A program made the translations under genes and the position numbers. From Bacteroidia bacterium (GTDB taxonomy: Bacteria > Bacteroidota > Bacteroidia > Bacteroidales > UBA12481): a stretch of DNA of 6,459 nt. This document shows, piece by piece, positions 5,932 to 6,459 of the stretch. The stretch covers positions 1 to 6,459 of the forward strand of contig JAPLDV010000579.1 of assembly GCA_026391235.1 (NCBI GenBank), written 5' to 3'. Every line of letters begins with the position of its first letter. The stretch's first letter is position 1. Under the pieces are notes generated by a model. That model searched no databases, was not told the origin of the DNA, and saw only the letters and a program-made list of their open reading frames with translations.

Positions 5932-6459
5932 TTACAATGTCCATCCGCGCCGGTACTCGCGTTTGATATACCGGTTAGCATCGTCATCATTGGTTACCTT
6001 CATGTTATCGCCATCCCAGAGGAGGCGTTTTCCGGGGACACGAATAGCCAGGTTGCCCATCAGCACCATTTCGGTGAGCGGACCTGAATAATCGAAGTTT
6101 GAGCAAGGAAGTTCACCGCCCTTGCAGGCATCTACCCAGTTCATTTCATGGGTGGTATCGATTCTTTTTAAGGTTGCCGGCAAATCTTTGTATTCGAGGA
6201 AACGCTCCTGCGGGAACATCTGTACGTCGCCGCCATAAGTTGAGCAAACGATAATACCTTCGTCCCCGATGAACATCGATCCTCCGTCGTCAGGGATTTT
6301 TGAGCTATCCACATCGGCCGGCCAGGTGGGCAATAAACCTCCATCATACCAGGTAAGCCTTACCGGAGGCATATTCTCACGGGCAGGGAACTGGTAGGTA
6401 ATCATGGATGCACTTGGATAAGTTTCCTTATTCTCAACACGTTTCCACATTTCAGTAAC
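5932..6459 (-). CDS. Gfo/Idh/MocA family oxidoreductase, C-terminal part
   Basis: This 175-residue fragment runs off the right edge and ends at TAA 5934-5932. It matches the C-terminal alpha/beta substrate domain of the Bacteroidota and Planctomycetota branch of Gfo/Idh/MocA oxidoreductases, NAD(P)-dependent enzymes that oxidise or reduce sugars and related polyols. Characteristic stretches, numbered from the first residue in the window, are SASMITYQFPARENMPPV (about 18-35), LTWYDGGLLP (about 37-46), the glycine-rich GSMFIGDEGIIV (about 60-71), HEMNWVDACKGG (about 107-118) and CSNFDYSGPLTEMVLMGNLA (about 122-141). The end, REYRRGWTL, is also typical. The N-terminal Rossmann domain and any export signal lie outside the window; many relatives carry a Tat signal, but that cannot be seen here. 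The substrate is unknown. It reads directly into the propeller glycosidase gene, so it probably acts on a sugar from the same polymer. Confidence 0.88.
   Translation of the reverse strand, partial: VTEMWKRVENKETYPSASMITYQFPARENMPPVRLTWYDGGLLPTWPADVDSSKIPDDGGSMFIGDEGIIVCSTYGGDVQMFPQERFLEYKDLPATLKRIDTTHEMNWVDACKGGELPCSNFDYSGPLTEMVLMGNLAIRVPGKRLLWDGDNMKVTNDDDANRYIKREYRRGWTL

Overview
The window looks like a piece of chromosome from a polysaccharide-degrading member of the Bacteroidota, probably environmental and possibly from a metagenome assembly. The reasons are the gene repertoire (secreted GH29 fucosidase, secreted GH43-like beta-propeller protein, Bacteroidota-type Gfo/Idh/MocA oxidoreductase, divergent Lgt-like paralogue), the scarcity of Shine-Dalgarno sites and a 9-base tandem repeat between two genes. 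The species cannot be named from this sequence. Every gene I can support lies on the minus strand, so the locus reads from right to left and could be one or a few transcription units. There is no rRNA, tRNA, CRISPR array or insertion sequence.

In the direction of transcription: (1) 6459-5932 is the C-terminal part of a Gfo/Idh/MocA oxidoreductase. (2) 5929-5868 is a 9-base tandem repeat running into a purine-rich ribosome binding site. (3) 5859-3829 is an intact 676-residue secreted protein with two beta-propellers; the first carries a GH43-like Asp/Asp/Glu triad. (4) 3809-3687 is a 40-residue reading frame that looks like the C-terminal tail of a lost membrane protein. (5) 3633-2776 is an intact PfkB-family sugar kinase, probably a fructokinase. 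(6) 2731-2396 is an iron-dependent alcohol dehydrogenase with most of its middle and C-terminus missing. (7) 2428-2407 is a perfect 22-base palindrome. (8) 2375-910 is a secreted GH29 alpha-L-fucosidase whose last ~60 codons are in a different frame. (9) 870-1 is an Lgt-like membrane protein with an in-frame amber codon at position 65; it runs off the left edge.

The intact genes suggest a sugar-use locus: exported glycosidases release fucose and another sugar, a kinase phosphorylates a hexose, and oxidoreductases handle sugar or aldehyde intermediates. No SusC/SusD pair is present in the window. The most notable feature is that three consecutive genes, plus a probable transporter remnant, are broken in three different ways: large in-frame deletion, single-base frameshift and nonsense codon. 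Either the locus is decaying or the assembly is poor here. I see no convincing new multi-gene system.
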